Below, in pieces: positions 6,791-15,547 of a stretch of 34,229 nucleotides of DNA. The first letter of the stretch is position 1; each line of letters starts with the position of its first letter. The DNA lies in the NCBI RefSeq assembly GCF_001712795.1, contig NZ_KV757624.1, forward strand, positions 1 through 34,229, read 5' to 3'. Below the pieces are notes generated by a model. It saw nothing but the letters and a program-made list of their open reading frames with translations. It did no database searches and was not told where the DNA came from. Position numbers and translations under genes: made by a program. This DNA comes from Nostoc sp. KVJ20 (GTDB lineage: Bacteria > Cyanobacteriota > Cyanobacteriia > Cyanobacteriales > Nostocaceae).

Positions 6791-8286
6791 CTAAATCTAA
6801 AGCATTTATTCAACCACTGGATCGGATAGCGATCGCACTAATGCTACTGCTGAGTGTGTTGATTGGGTTACTCATATTGCAAGGTGATGTGGTAACTGCT
6901 CGTGTCCGGGAATTTACCTGGCAAAATCAACAAATTGGGGCAGAAGATAACTCCTTCACTCTCACCTTTAGCCGCCCAATGGAAGTAAAAAGCGTAGAGG
7001 AGAACTTAAAAATTGAGCCACCTCTAGCAGGTAAATTCAGTTGGGCAGGGCGGCGGATGGTTTATACGCTGGTGACACCAGCACCTTATGGCACGAATTA
7101 TAAAGTGCAGTTACAGGGAGCCAAAGATAAGTTTGCCCAGCAAGAAGGCAAAAATCGGGTGATACAGGCCTTTACAGGTAGCTTCCGCACACGCGATCGC
7201 GTCATCCTTTACATCGGAACCAATCAAGAAGAACAGGGAAGATTAGTTCTTTACAACTTAACCGAAGAGCAAAAAAGGGTACTTACCCCCAAAGATTTGG
7301 TAGTAATGGACTTTGAATCGTTTCCTGACGGCGAGAAAATTTTATTTTCTGCTCGCACCAGCAACAACCAAGACTTACTTTCAGCCCAGCTGTACACAGT
7401 GACAACAGGCGTTTCTGGTAAATCTGGAGAAGAAGTAGAACCAGCAGGTAGAGTTGACCTGATTTTAGATAGTAAAGATTATCAAAATCTCAAATTTGAC
7501 TTATCACCTGATGGGGAAACTATTGTCATCCAGCGGGGAAACAAAACTAATCCCGGCGACTTTGGACTATGGTTTATGCCAGCAACCAGCGACGGTTCAG
7601 CAGAAAAACCCACCCCTAAACGTCTGCAAAGCCAACCTGGGGGAGACTTTATGATCACACCCGATAGTCAAGCCGTAGCAGTTGCTCAAGGACAAGGGGC
7701 AGCAATTCTACCACTGCAAGGTGATGCTAGTAAACCCCTAGATTTTCTGCCGCAGTTTGGTTTGGTACAGGCTTTCTCCAAAGATGGCTCTCAAGCCGCG
7801 ATGGTAAAGTTTAATACAGATTACACACGAGATTTGTTTTTAGTGACAAACCAAGGTGTGCAGAAACAACTATTAAAAACTACAGGCTCAATTCTCAGCT
7901 GCCAATTTGACATTGCCTCACCCACTCTCTACTGCTTGCTAACACAGCTAGTATCCAAGGAACAATATATAGAACAGCCTTATGTGGTGGCAATTGATCT
8001 GAAAAGCGGACAACAAAAACCACTGCTAGTACTGCCTCCCGCTCAACGGAATGTGCAAATGAGTTTATCTGCCGACGGTTTGGGCTTGTTATTTGACCAA
8101 GTAGTACCGCAGACAAATCCCCCAGCATCATTGCCCCCCAACACTTTGAAAACTGATGATGGAGATGCGATCGATACCAGTAGCCTGTGGTTAATGCCTT
8201 TGTTACCCATCGCCGATGCTGCGACAGTTGAAATTAGACCAGAACAACTTCCCTTAGCTGGGTTTCATCCCCGGTGGCTACCTTGA
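6787..8286 (+). CDS. Membrane-anchored Ig-like plus beta-propeller protein
   Basis: A 499-residue protein. Residues about 13-33 form one strong hydrophobic segment (IALMLLLSVLIGLLILQG), placing the rest in the periplasm or lumen. Residues about 40-135 look like an SbsA/Big_5 Ig-like domain (FTLTFSRPMEVKSVEENLKI, then FSWAGRRMVYTLV and PYGTNYKVQL). From about 140 to the end, repeated four-stranded units with SPDGETI, TPDSQAV and SADGLGL turns indicate a TolB/WD40-like propeller of about six or seven blades. The function is unknown. Being third behind a DUF318 permease and its TIGR03943 partner, it may be the extracytoplasmic component of that system; that is inference. The start is at the edge of a repeat array and lacks a Shine-Dalgarno sequence. 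An inverted repeat follows the stop. Confidence 0.82.
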   Translation: MTKSKAFIQPLDRIAIALMLLLSVLIGLLILQGDVVTARVREFTWQNQQIGAEDNSFTLTFSRPMEVKSVEENLKIEPPLAGKFSWAGRRMVYTLVTPAPYGTNYKVQLQGAKDKFAQQEGKNRVIQAFTGSFRTRDRVILYIGTNQEEQGRLVLYNLTEEQKRVLTPKDLVVMDFESFPDGEKILFSARTSNNQDLLSAQLYTVTTGVSGKSGEEVEPAGRVDLILDSKDYQNLKFDLSPDGETIVIQRGNKTNPGDFGLWFMPATSDGSAEKPTPKRLQSQPGGDFMITPDSQAVAVAQGQGAAILPLQGDASKPLDFLPQFGLVQAFSKDGSQAAMVKFNTDYTRDLFLVTNQGVQKQLLKTTGSILSCQFDIASPTLYCLLTQLVSKEQYIEQPYVVAIDLKSGQQKPLLVLPPAQRNVQMSLSADGLGLLFDQVVPQTNPPASLPPNTLKTDDGDAIDTSSLWLMPLLPIADAATVEIRPEQLPLAGFHPRWLP

Positions 8287-8311
8287 CGAAGGAGGCAGGA
8301 GAGGAGGGTCT

Positions 8312-8416
8312 TAAACCTGGATTTCTCACTTGTGAGAAATCCAATAAGTGTGGGGAGTGTGGGGAGATAGAAAAAGCAACAAACCTCCCACACTATGAGT
8401 GAGAAATCCGGGTTTA
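8312..8416. repeat. MITE-like inverted-repeat element or terminator
   Basis: The termini TAAACCTGGATTTCTCACT (8312-8330) and the reverse complement of 8398-8416 match at 18 of 19 positions. Nested inside, GGATTTCTCAC and GTGAGAAATCC (8319-8342) form a perfect 11-bp hairpin. No target duplication is evident. It lies between convergent genes and may end transcription of the 4810-8286 cassette. The segment 8417-8519 holds a 22-nt stretch (8488-8509) that recurs at 34076-34097. Confidence 0.7.
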
Positions 8417-8519
8417 ACCCTTACTTCTGACAGTATTTAGAAGGTTCGGGCATTTATGAAGAAGGGAGAAATCTCTCCTACTCCTGACTCCTGAATTCTG
8501 TTCGATAAAGAGTTTTTAA

Positions 8520-9371
8520 CTACGAACTAAGAATTCTCATGACTCTTTCTTGGTAAAAAGCTAACAAATTTTCATTTACTGGAGATTTTAAAACCATGAA
8601 TTGATAATTTGTCCAAGCTTCCCAAAAAATATAAATTGATAGTATTCCTAAGAAGATGCGAAGTACTAAGCTTACTGTGGAATCTGGTAGTTTTGGTAAT
8701 GTGCGAGTACTCATCTGAACGCCTAAAAGACCTCCACATCCCAAAACTATACCTTGAACAAATAGAATATTTCCCTCTAGTGTGTGTCCTGTGCAGGCAG
8801 CTAAAGCAGTTATGACAATTACACCCAAACTAGTTTGAATTGCTACTTTAATGTCTTCTCCTAATAGCAACATTTGCAGTGGCACCATAATTGTACCGCC
8901 ACCTAAACCGAATAAACCTGCTAAAATTCCTGCTGCTCCCCCAGTGCCGATTTTAGAAACCAATGGGTTAAATGCTGGGGCTGTATCCTCTGTTTCCTTG
9001 AAGGCCAATTGCTTGCGAAGCTCAATCAGATAAATATTAGCAAGTAGTATGATACCAAATGTAAAAAGTATTATATAAGATGGAATTTTATTGGCGAAAT
9101 ATACACCTATTCCAGTAGTTAGAAAAGCTGGAATTCCTAAGTAAATTACTCGTTTAAAGTCAAAGTAGCCCATCCACCAATTTTGCAAACTTCCAGAAAT
9201 TGAAGTAATCACAATAGCAAGGCTACTAGTAGCGATCGCCTGAACGGGAGTATAACCTAGTGTGACTAAAAGAGGAATTGTGACAATACCGCCACCTATT
9301 CCTAAAAGTCCAGCTATGACTCCAGATATGAGACCCCCCGTCACTAAAATCAACCAACTATAATCAATCAT
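8520..9371 (-). CDS. TauE/SafE-family anion (sulfite) exporter
   Basis: A 283-residue inner-membrane protein of the TauE/SafE (DUF81) family. It is built of two homologous halves. Each opens with the same glycine-rich helix: GLISGVIAGLLGIGGGIVTIPLL at about 12-34 and GGAAGILAGLFGLGGGTIMVPLQ at about 143-165. Roughly eight helices are visible. The family exports sulfite, sulfoacetate or related sulfur anions, although many members are unassigned. It lies 166 bp downstream of a sulfite-oxidase-like gene on the same strand, which supports a sulfite-handling role (inference). The ATG at 9371 opens directly into the first helix. The C-terminal 40 residues are hydrophilic. Confidence 0.88.
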   Translation of the reverse strand: MIDYSWLILVTGGLISGVIAGLLGIGGGIVTIPLLVTLGYTPVQAIATSSLAIVITSISGSLQNWWMGYFDFKRVIYLGIPAFLTTGIGVYFANKIPSYIILFTFGIILLANIYLIELRKQLAFKETEDTAPAFNPLVSKIGTGGAAGILAGLFGLGGGTIMVPLQMLLLGEDIKVAIQTSLGVIVITALAACTGHTLEGNILFVQGIVLGCGGLLGVQMSTRTLPKLPDSTVSLVLRIFLGILSIYIFWEAWTNYQFMVLKSPVNENLLAFYQERVMRILSS

Positions 9372-9424
9372 AAATAGGTCTTTTTCTAGAGAACTGATAG
9401 TGCTGAGTAGGCATTGAGCATCAA

Positions 9425-9619
9425 CAAATGACTAATGACTAATGACTAATGACCAAGCCCCGTTGGGGCGGGAGTAGGGAGTAGGGAGTAGGGGAAAAAC
9501 TAGCCCCAACAACCAGCTTCGTTACAAGCCCCGTCTTTCAAGACGATAGCATTGGTCGGGGTTTCAAGCCCCGACCAATGCCGTCTTCCCTACTCCCTAC
9601 TCCCTGTTCCCTACTCCCT
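9425..9619. repeat. Composite short-repeat and nested palindrome block
   Basis: Contains AATGACT heptamers (9426-9454), a GCCCC/GGGGC hairpin (9457-9469), GGGAGTA units (9470-9494), a 12-bp perfect stem (9550-9561 with 9569-9580, loop 7) framed by AGACG/CGTCT, then CCCTACT units (9588-9619) complementary to the GGGAGTA units. The whole can fold on itself. It overlaps the 3-prime end of the molybdoenzyme gene and supplies its stop codon. Confidence 0.82.
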
Positions 9620-10917
9620 GTTTGTTGACTAACTCCCTGTACTGTCACCGGATGGCTAACAATGCCTCCGTATAGCAATCCAGAATCATTCCACGGAACT
9701 GTAGTCGGTTGTGTATTACCTAAGTTGTCAGTAGCACGAGCTTGGAGAAAATATTCCCCAGGAATTGGGTTCCATTCAATGTCCCAGCGTACCCATGCAA
9801 ATGGAAAGTTTGGTTCTCTCAGTCGTGCAAATTGCCAAGTTTTACCGCCATCTAGGCTAACTTCCACACGGACAATCTTTCCTTTCCCAGACCAAGAACG
9901 TCCACGCAGCAAGTGAGTTCGAGCCGAAAGCGTAGCGGGCCAAGCCAACTCGAAAGCGCTTTTAACATTTTGGTAGGTAATCAGCTTACCTTTATATGGT
10001 GCGATCGCTGGATAATCTGCACCAACCAGCACCATTTGCTCTGTCACCCACTGGGTATATATCGGTGTTTCCGAAACTTCAATCCGCTCAATCCATTTAA
10101 CGTTGGCGTTTCCTCCCCAACCAGGGAATAAGACACGGCAAGGCTGACCGTGATCTGGAGGTAATGCTTCTCCATTCATTGCATAGACAACGAGGGAATT
10201 ATCTGCTAATGCCTTACTAATTGGAACTACATTGCTGAACTTGGATTTATTCGTCCCCTTTGAGTCCAGCGAATCCACATCTGCACCCTCAACTAGTACA
10301 TCTTTCGCTGTGGTTTTCAATCCAGCTCGCTCTAATAACATACCAAGCGGTACACCAGTCCACTCAGCTACGCCAATAGCTCCAAGTCTCCATTTTGCTC
10401 CAGAGAGTGGTGTGTTGTAAGCCTCTTCAAAGAAGCGCCGACCATTAGCAGCACACTCAATGGCACAAGTGACTGAGATGGACGGCATCGCAACGATTTC
10501 ATCGTAAGTGAACTCGCAGGGGGCAGAAACGCCAGTTCCGTGAATCTGCAAACGCCATGTAATCGGGTCAAAAGGGGGGGGTGTATGGCGGTTGTGAACA
10601 TAGAACCAATCATTTGGTACTAAATAACCACGCCCATACATCGCTTCCCAATTCATCTCTAATGTGCCTTTGCTATGAGAGATATACCCTGGTGGCAATG
10701 GCTTAAGTATTTTGCTGCCTTTAGTTTTAATAGCTGCCTGACTATGAGCCGGTGCGGGTTTAGCTAATCCTCCAATGGCTGTTGCGCCAACCATAGTGGC
10801 TAGTATTTTCAGAAAGTGCTGGCGCGAAATACCTGCATCTGTACTTTTTTGCCAGATGCACTGATCAACCCGTGCCTGTAGATAATCCTCTTGGTCAAAG
10901 AGGTTTTCATCGCTCAA
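9538..10917 (-). CDS. Sulfite-oxidase-like molybdopterin oxidoreductase
   Basis: A 459-residue protein of the sulfite oxidase molybdopterin superfamily. Residues about 31-60 resemble a Tat-type signal (SRQHFLKILATMVGATAIGG, ending in Ala-rich APAHSQA), but the twin arginine is R-Q instead of R-R. The molybdopterin domain spans about 75-300, with CAIECAANGRRF at 151-162; Cys155 is the likely molybdenum ligand. A dimerisation (Mo-co_dimer) Ig-like domain follows at about 320-430 (VRVEVSLDGGKTW, YFLQARATDNLGN). Expected reaction: oxidation of sulfite or a related substrate in the periplasm. A TauE/SafE exporter gene lies downstream on the same strand. The last 25-30 residues (TGSREQGVGSREDG and onward) are encoded by inserted short repeats and are probably not part of the fold. 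Confidence 0.88.
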   Translation of the reverse strand: MSDENLFDQEDYLQARVDQCIWQKSTDAGISRQHFLKILATMVGATAIGGLAKPAPAHSQAAIKTKGSKILKPLPPGYISHSKGTLEMNWEAMYGRGYLVPNDWFYVHNRHTPPPFDPITWRLQIHGTGVSAPCEFTYDEIVAMPSISVTCAIECAANGRRFFEEAYNTPLSGAKWRLGAIGVAEWTGVPLGMLLERAGLKTTAKDVLVEGADVDSLDSKGTNKSKFSNVVPISKALADNSLVVYAMNGEALPPDHGQPCRVLFPGWGGNANVKWIERIEVSETPIYTQWVTEQMVLVGADYPAIAPYKGKLITYQNVKSAFELAWPATLSARTHLLRGRSWSGKGKIVRVEVSLDGGKTWQFARLREPNFPFAWVRWDIEWNPIPGEYFLQARATDNLGNTQPTTVPWNDSGLLYGGIVSHPVTVQGVSQQTGSREQGVGSREDGIGRGLKPRPMLSS

Positions 10918-10935
10918 GCTATTACCCCCTTTTAA

Positions 10936-11188
10936 TTCGTAATTCGTAATGACGCTCCTGCGTCGCTAACGCTGCGCTAACGTAATTCGTAATTAAGACA
11001 CAGAAAACTAAGGAGCAGGAAGAGATGAGGAAGAATTATTGAACAAGCTTCTTACTTGTCTCTTTCCAATGCCCCATGCCCCATGCCCTAAAAATACTAG
11101 TAGTTCGCCAAGTGAACTTGGCTCTTTAAAGGGGAAGGGGGAATGGGTAAAGGGTTTAAATCCCTTACCCTTTTCCCTTTCCCCTTTC
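10936..11188. repeat. Intergenic short repeats and hairpins
   Basis: Covers the spacer between two minus-strand genes. AATTCGT units (10936-10994) flank a cgctaacgctgcgctaacg motif; CATGCCC units lie around 11068-11090. A 7-bp hairpin GCCAAGT/ACTTGGC occupies 11107-11122. Long imperfect arms (11128-11154 and 11162-11187, GGGGAAGGG-type against CCCTTTCCCC-type) follow. No gene was seen. Confidence 0.7.
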
Positions 11189-11225
11189 CCCAGTCCTCAC
11201 TTAGCATTTTTGGGTTGGCAGACTA

Positions 11226-12680
11226 CTAGCTGTCTATCGCTGTCCAAACACCAGTTGTCTGATCTTGTGTGTAGTTGGGCAAATAATGAGTCAATCCGTT
11301 TTTAGCTATTTGAGCGATCGCATCTATAAAGCGATCGCAGTCTTCCAATGTATTATATACAGCAAAGCTGGCTCGGATAATACTAGGAATGTTGCGCGTA
11401 ATTCCTCTGTCTACTTCCTTGGCAATCTCACAGTCTTGCTCGTCTGAAATATTCTTGAGCTTGCGAATGTATTCATAAGTGCAGAAAGCCCCAGCCCGAA
11501 CCCCAATGCCGTATTCTTGTGCCAGAATTTCTGCCACTAAGCGTCCATCAAACCCATCAATATCAAAGGGAATAACATGGGCTAAGTTATCTCCGGGAAT
11601 ATGTACTTTGACCCCAGGAATCAGCCCCAGCCGTGTATATGTGAATTCAACTAGAGAGTGTTCATACTGAGCAATGCGATCGCGCCCTAATCCTTCAATA
11701 ATTTCAATTGCCTTGGCAATGGCGATCGCACCCATTGCGTTTGGTGTTCCGGGGTCATGGGCCCGTTCTGTATAAAAACGCTTGATTTCTAGATTTCTGG
11801 TGATATAAGGCAGGTTGCCACCCCCGATTTGATAAGGGTAGGAACTATCAAAAAATTCCTTTGGCCCCAGCAAAACCCCAGTTCCATAAGGCGCGTACAT
11901 CTTGTGTCCAGAAAAAGCTACAAAATCTAAATGACATGGGTCATCATCTGCACCCATGTTTACTTGTTCATGCTGAATTAACTGACACACATCGGCAAAT
12001 ATCTTTGCACCATACCGATGTGCTAAAGCTGCAATTTCGTAAATCGGGGGTCTGTAACCTGTAATTGTCGAAGCACCTGTAATAGTTACTAACTTAATTT
12101 GCTCGGCTTCGGGGAGATTTTGGTGTGCCTTGAAGATATCTTCAATTTCTGTAACACTTACACTTCCATCCGGCTGGGTTCTGTACTGCACAACTTCATC
12201 TCTAGTGACCCAAGGTAGTAGGTTGGATGAATGTTCGATATCAGAAACTAAGATTTTCCCAGGTTTTTTTGCCCACAGTGTGGCGGCTCCGTTAATTGCT
12301 TCTGTTGTATTCTTCGCAAAGATTACATAGTTGTCTGAAGATGACCCTACAAAGTCCCGAATCACGTTCCGACTAGCGTCATATTCTCGTGTAGTTATGA
12401 TGGACTTTTGCCCAGAACCTCGATGCACACTGCCATAAGTGTCAAGCATTTCGTCCACATGCTGCTTAAGGGTTGCAAAGGGAGTGGTTGTAGCTCCATT
12501 ATCCAAGTTGACGTACTTGACATATTTTCCGTTAAGAGTTTTCACCTTAAAAGATAGAGATTCATCTGTGAATAACGGTCTGATTTCTTTATCCCAAAAA
12601 CTGTCAAAATTTTCTGCAACCAGCGGTAATTGTGCAGTTTTTTGCTGTATATTTGCGCCCATTGCAAGTACGTCAGTCAT
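11226..12680 (-). CDS. Cysteine-desulfurase-like class V aminotransferase
   Basis: A 484-residue fold-type I PLP enzyme of aminotransferase class V. Numbering from ATG 12680, the PLP lysine is Lys260 in SGHKMYAPYG, with the Asp of FADVCQ upstream. Cys401 in GVRAGAFCTYEYI lies where group II cysteine desulfurases (SufS/CsdA type) have the catalytic cysteine. The protein is 60-80 residues longer than a standard SufS, mainly at the N-terminus (about 45 residues before the fold) and near the C-terminus. The likely reaction is desulfuration of cysteine or a related C-S substrate, but the true substrate is unknown. ATG 12680 is preferred over GTG 12752 because GGGGTG lies 8-10 nt upstream. No suf or isc gene is adjacent. 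Confidence 0.85.
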   Translation of the reverse strand: MTDVLAMGANIQQKTAQLPLVAENFDSFWDKEIRPLFTDESLSFKVKTLNGKYVKYVNLDNGATTTPFATLKQHVDEMLDTYGSVHRGSGQKSIITTREYDASRNVIRDFVGSSSDNYVIFAKNTTEAINGAATLWAKKPGKILVSDIEHSSNLLPWVTRDEVVQYRTQPDGSVSVTEIEDIFKAHQNLPEAEQIKLVTITGASTITGYRPPIYEIAALAHRYGAKIFADVCQLIQHEQVNMGADDDPCHLDFVAFSGHKMYAPYGTGVLLGPKEFFDSSYPYQIGGGNLPYITRNLEIKRFYTERAHDPGTPNAMGAIAIAKAIEIIEGLGRDRIAQYEHSLVEFTYTRLGLIPGVKVHIPGDNLAHVIPFDIDGFDGRLVAEILAQEYGIGVRAGAFCTYEYIRKLKNISDEQDCEIAKEVDRGITRNIPSIIRASFAVYNTLEDCDRFIDAIAQIAKNGLTHYLPNYTQDQTTGVWTAIDS

Positions 12681-13690
12681 CTTTAGCACCCCTATTTTAA
12701 ATTTGGATTTTTTGGAAAAACCTAACTGCCACAACGCTTTATTTCGCGCCACATTTATATAAATAGGCAGTAATTATGGTCTTTATAACTACTTTATTGC
12801 TAGTGGAAAACTCGGTTAATACAATTATTCTTTAATAAGTCAATTAAAATTGATATCCGTATTAATACTTGATTAGGATAAAGTTTTTGCTAATAAATAT
12901 ACAATGTAAATAATATTGATAAGTAGTCAAGTATACTTTAGACAATTTTCTTGTACTCATTAAACAAACTTGACATATTGAAGGCAAGTTAATACAAAAA
13001 GCCCCTCACTAACTAAGGCTGGAATTGCTTGCTAGGGCTGTATTTACCGAGAAAAAAGCCCGTACCAAGTTGAAATTAGTCTTTAAAAAAAATTCATTAT
13101 TTTACTTATATTATTTATTACCCTTTTAAGAAAAATTTATAAGTATATATTCGTATTTGTTATTATTTCCTAACATTGCAGTTATGGCAGAAGCTCTTAG
13201 TTGTTTGCCGACATTAAATAGCGATCGCTCAGATGACAGAATTATCATCGAATAGTAGATACTTGTACGGACATCTATCTTAAGTAAGAAATAAGTCAGT
13301 ACAAATTGTGTTGAAGGAGACATTTTTGATTTGTGTCTTAAGACGGATGCGGTTGTAAAAAATAAACTATAAGGTGAGGCAGTTTTTCATGTAGAAAAAT
13401 TTCATTAGCTAATAAAGTTTCGTTTTTAACGTATCGGGTTTCTTCTCCCTCCCACCTATCCTCGAAGGCGGCCCGAGTTCCCCTTCCACCTCTTCTTGAC
13501 GGGGCAGAGCATCATAGTGTTATAACGGCATCAGTCTAGATACAAAATGGGGAACACCAATTGATGATTAATTGCTGGTGCTTGGAGAGAGTTAAACTTA
13601 GCTTCTAGAGCAAACCCTGATTAGACACAGTTGATAAGCAATGCTAATGCCAGCACTGCTGAATATTTTTAAGCGGGTGAGTCAAGAGTG
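12681..13690. other. AT-rich intergenic region with no recognised gene
   Basis: About 1 kb between divergent genes. The stretch 12780-13150 is very AT-rich. One HIP1 octamer lies at 13222-13229. A pyrimidine-rich patch (ttcttctccctcccacctat, near 13439) stands out. Short frames here have no supporting start signal. It presumably carries both divergent promoters; no clear -35/-10 pair was resolved. Confidence 0.5.
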
Positions 13691-15214
13691 ATGAATGAAG
13701 CTGACACCTCAAACAAGGGGGCTGTGATGGAATCCCTAAATTCTGCTAATTCGCCACAATCAGAGCAGGCGAGTTGTCCCTTTTACTCAGTTGTGCCTAA
13801 TGACAATATGACAGTTAGAAAACTGCCACTCCTCATGCCAGCTGAAGATACACAATTTTCACAAGATACCGCCCAGCAGGACTGGGTTGCAGAGCCTGAA
13901 AGCGGCAAACAAGCACTTATTGACTCGGAATTTCAAAACCTGCTGGCATTGAACGAAGAATTACGTGCAGCTAACAATAACTTGTATGAACAAGTAGAGC
14001 AGCTAAAAGACAACCTAACTGAGTCAGAAAAGGTTTTGCAGTGGCAGAAAACGCGTTCTAGCGTTAGTGAGTCGATGCTCAACCAACAGACTCAGGAACT
14101 AGCGGCGGCTCAAGAACAGATAAAGTCTCTATTTCAACAATTAGAAACTGCTGTACAAACTGTTCAACGCCAGGAAATTTTCATTGATACTTATAAAGCA
14201 CAGTTACAAATTAGCCAACAACGCCTTGCCCAGCTAGAGCGAGAATGTACGTTGTTACACACTAACAATAGCGAACAATCCCAGCAGCTATTACAGTCAG
14301 AAACGGCTTGTCGGGAGTTACGTACTAGACTGATGCGACAACAACGCCAGACGTTGCAATTCAAAGCAGCTCTAGAAAAATGTTTAGATACATCGGTTCC
14401 TAGCTATGACTCCCTAGAGGATGCTGCAAAACATCCTAAAGATATAACTAGTGGACAAGGAAGATTCTCTAGAAAAGCTCGGTCTTTGTTTCCGAATGCA
14501 CATCCAATTCAACCTTGGTCAGCAGAATCAGAATCTTTGACTGATAATCTAGATAATTCTTGGGGCGAACCCTCAGCACCAATCCCATTCCAAAGAAATG
14601 AAGCCACTCCGACGCCATCATCTCCTTGGAACTGGACAGTTAAGAAAGATACGCCAGCACCAACACAGCCAGGATCATCTCCAGACATTGATGATTCTTC
14701 AGATACAACGGAAGTTGTTTCACCTTTGGGTTCATCAAATTTAGATCAACAATTAGATAGTCTAATCCAAATGTTTTTTACTTCCCAGCCTACATCGGCA
14801 TCACCACCACCTACTGCGACAACGGATGTAGGTGATGCGCCCATCTGGGAGACTTTAGCAACAATCTTAGAAGACGATGAAGAACTAGAAAATCCACAGA
14901 AGGAGCAGTTGGAGGCAGAAATAGATTCCCCTGCAACTACCTCTAATTCTTGGACGACGGATTCTGTGATTTCACCAGCCAATAACTTACCGATTTCCTC
15001 CACTCCACCTCACACCAAGACGCCTGTTGGAGAAACTGAAGACTACTGGTCAGAAGTTTCGCAATTGTCAGCAAGTGATTTGTCTTCAGAGTTATTAGGT
15101 GATAATACCAATGATGACAAGTCACCTTCACCAGTAGTTTATCCCCAGCGTCCACCCAAGGGGCGTAAGTCATTGGCATCTGTAGAACTGCCGAATTTTC
15201 GCCCCAAGAGTTAG
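13691..15214 (+). CDS. Coiled-coil protein with disordered acidic tail
   Basis: A 507-residue protein of unknown function. Residues about 80-235 are a long heptad-rich coiled coil (LLALNEELRAANNNLYEQVEQL through AAAQEQIKSLFQQLETAVQTV to ALEKCLD). Residues about 240-490 are Ser/Pro/Thr/Asp-rich and probably disordered, with short acidic patches (LEDDEELENPQKEQLEAE). The last residues, GRKSLASVELPNFRPKS, look like a defined terminal motif. No signal peptide or membrane segment was seen. The shape suggests a cytosolic scaffold or filament-associated protein (inference). GTG 13688 directly precedes ATG 13691; the ATG is preferred. No HIP1 octamer occurs in the gene. A MITE lies just after the stop. 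Confidence 0.78.
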   Translation: MNEADTSNKGAVMESLNSANSPQSEQASCPFYSVVPNDNMTVRKLPLLMPAEDTQFSQDTAQQDWVAEPESGKQALIDSEFQNLLALNEELRAANNNLYEQVEQLKDNLTESEKVLQWQKTRSSVSESMLNQQTQELAAAQEQIKSLFQQLETAVQTVQRQEIFIDTYKAQLQISQQRLAQLERECTLLHTNNSEQSQQLLQSETACRELRTRLMRQQRQTLQFKAALEKCLDTSVPSYDSLEDAAKHPKDITSGQGRFSRKARSLFPNAHPIQPWSAESESLTDNLDNSWGEPSAPIPFQRNEATPTPSSPWNWTVKKDTPAPTQPGSSPDIDDSSDTTEVVSPLGSSNLDQQLDSLIQMFFTSQPTSASPPPTATTDVGDAPIWETLATILEDDEELENPQKEQLEAEIDSPATTSNSWTTDSVISPANNLPISSTPPHTKTPVGETEDYWSEVSQLSASDLSSELLGDNTNDDKSPSPVVYPQRPPKGRKSLASVELPNFRPKS

Positions 15215-15230
15215 GAGTTAGGAGTAATAA

Positions 15231-15434
15231 GTAATAAGTAATTAGGACTTACGCACTGTACAACTTAATCATGGTATGCATATACGAAAATGGGTCGTTT
15301 CAGCCTTTTATTAATCGTTCTTCGATGGTCATCTGTAGGGGTTTAGCAATGCTAAACCCCTACGACAGACGTGCTTTTTCAAAGAACCCATATTTGGTAT
15401 TTTCTGTCAATGCGTAAGTCCTAGTAATAAGTAA
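15231..15434. mobile_element. MITE B with 13-bp termini and 11-bp target duplication
   Basis: The termini TAGGACTTACGCA (15243-15255) and TGCGTAAGTCCTA (15411-15423) are exact reverse complements, and similarity extends further inward. Copies of GTAATAAGTAA flank the element at 15231-15241 and 15424-15434. A perfect 13-bp hairpin (15335-15347 with 15351-15363, loop AAT) is nested inside. There is no coding capacity. It lies between convergent genes and the inner hairpin could act as terminator. The segment 15435-15547 holds further TTACTCA- and GTTAGGA-type repeats. Confidence 0.85.
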
Positions 15435-15547
15435 ATGCCCATTTCTGATCCACTATGAAACTCATTACTCCTTACTCATTACTCACTACTTATTACTTGA
15501 TGAGTTAGGAGTTAGGAGTCAAGTGAGTAATGCCCCATACCCCATGC

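Noticed and set aside
13126..13323. 65-codon minus-strand frame in the AT-rich gap
   Set aside because: No ribosome binding site and low-complexity AT-driven composition.
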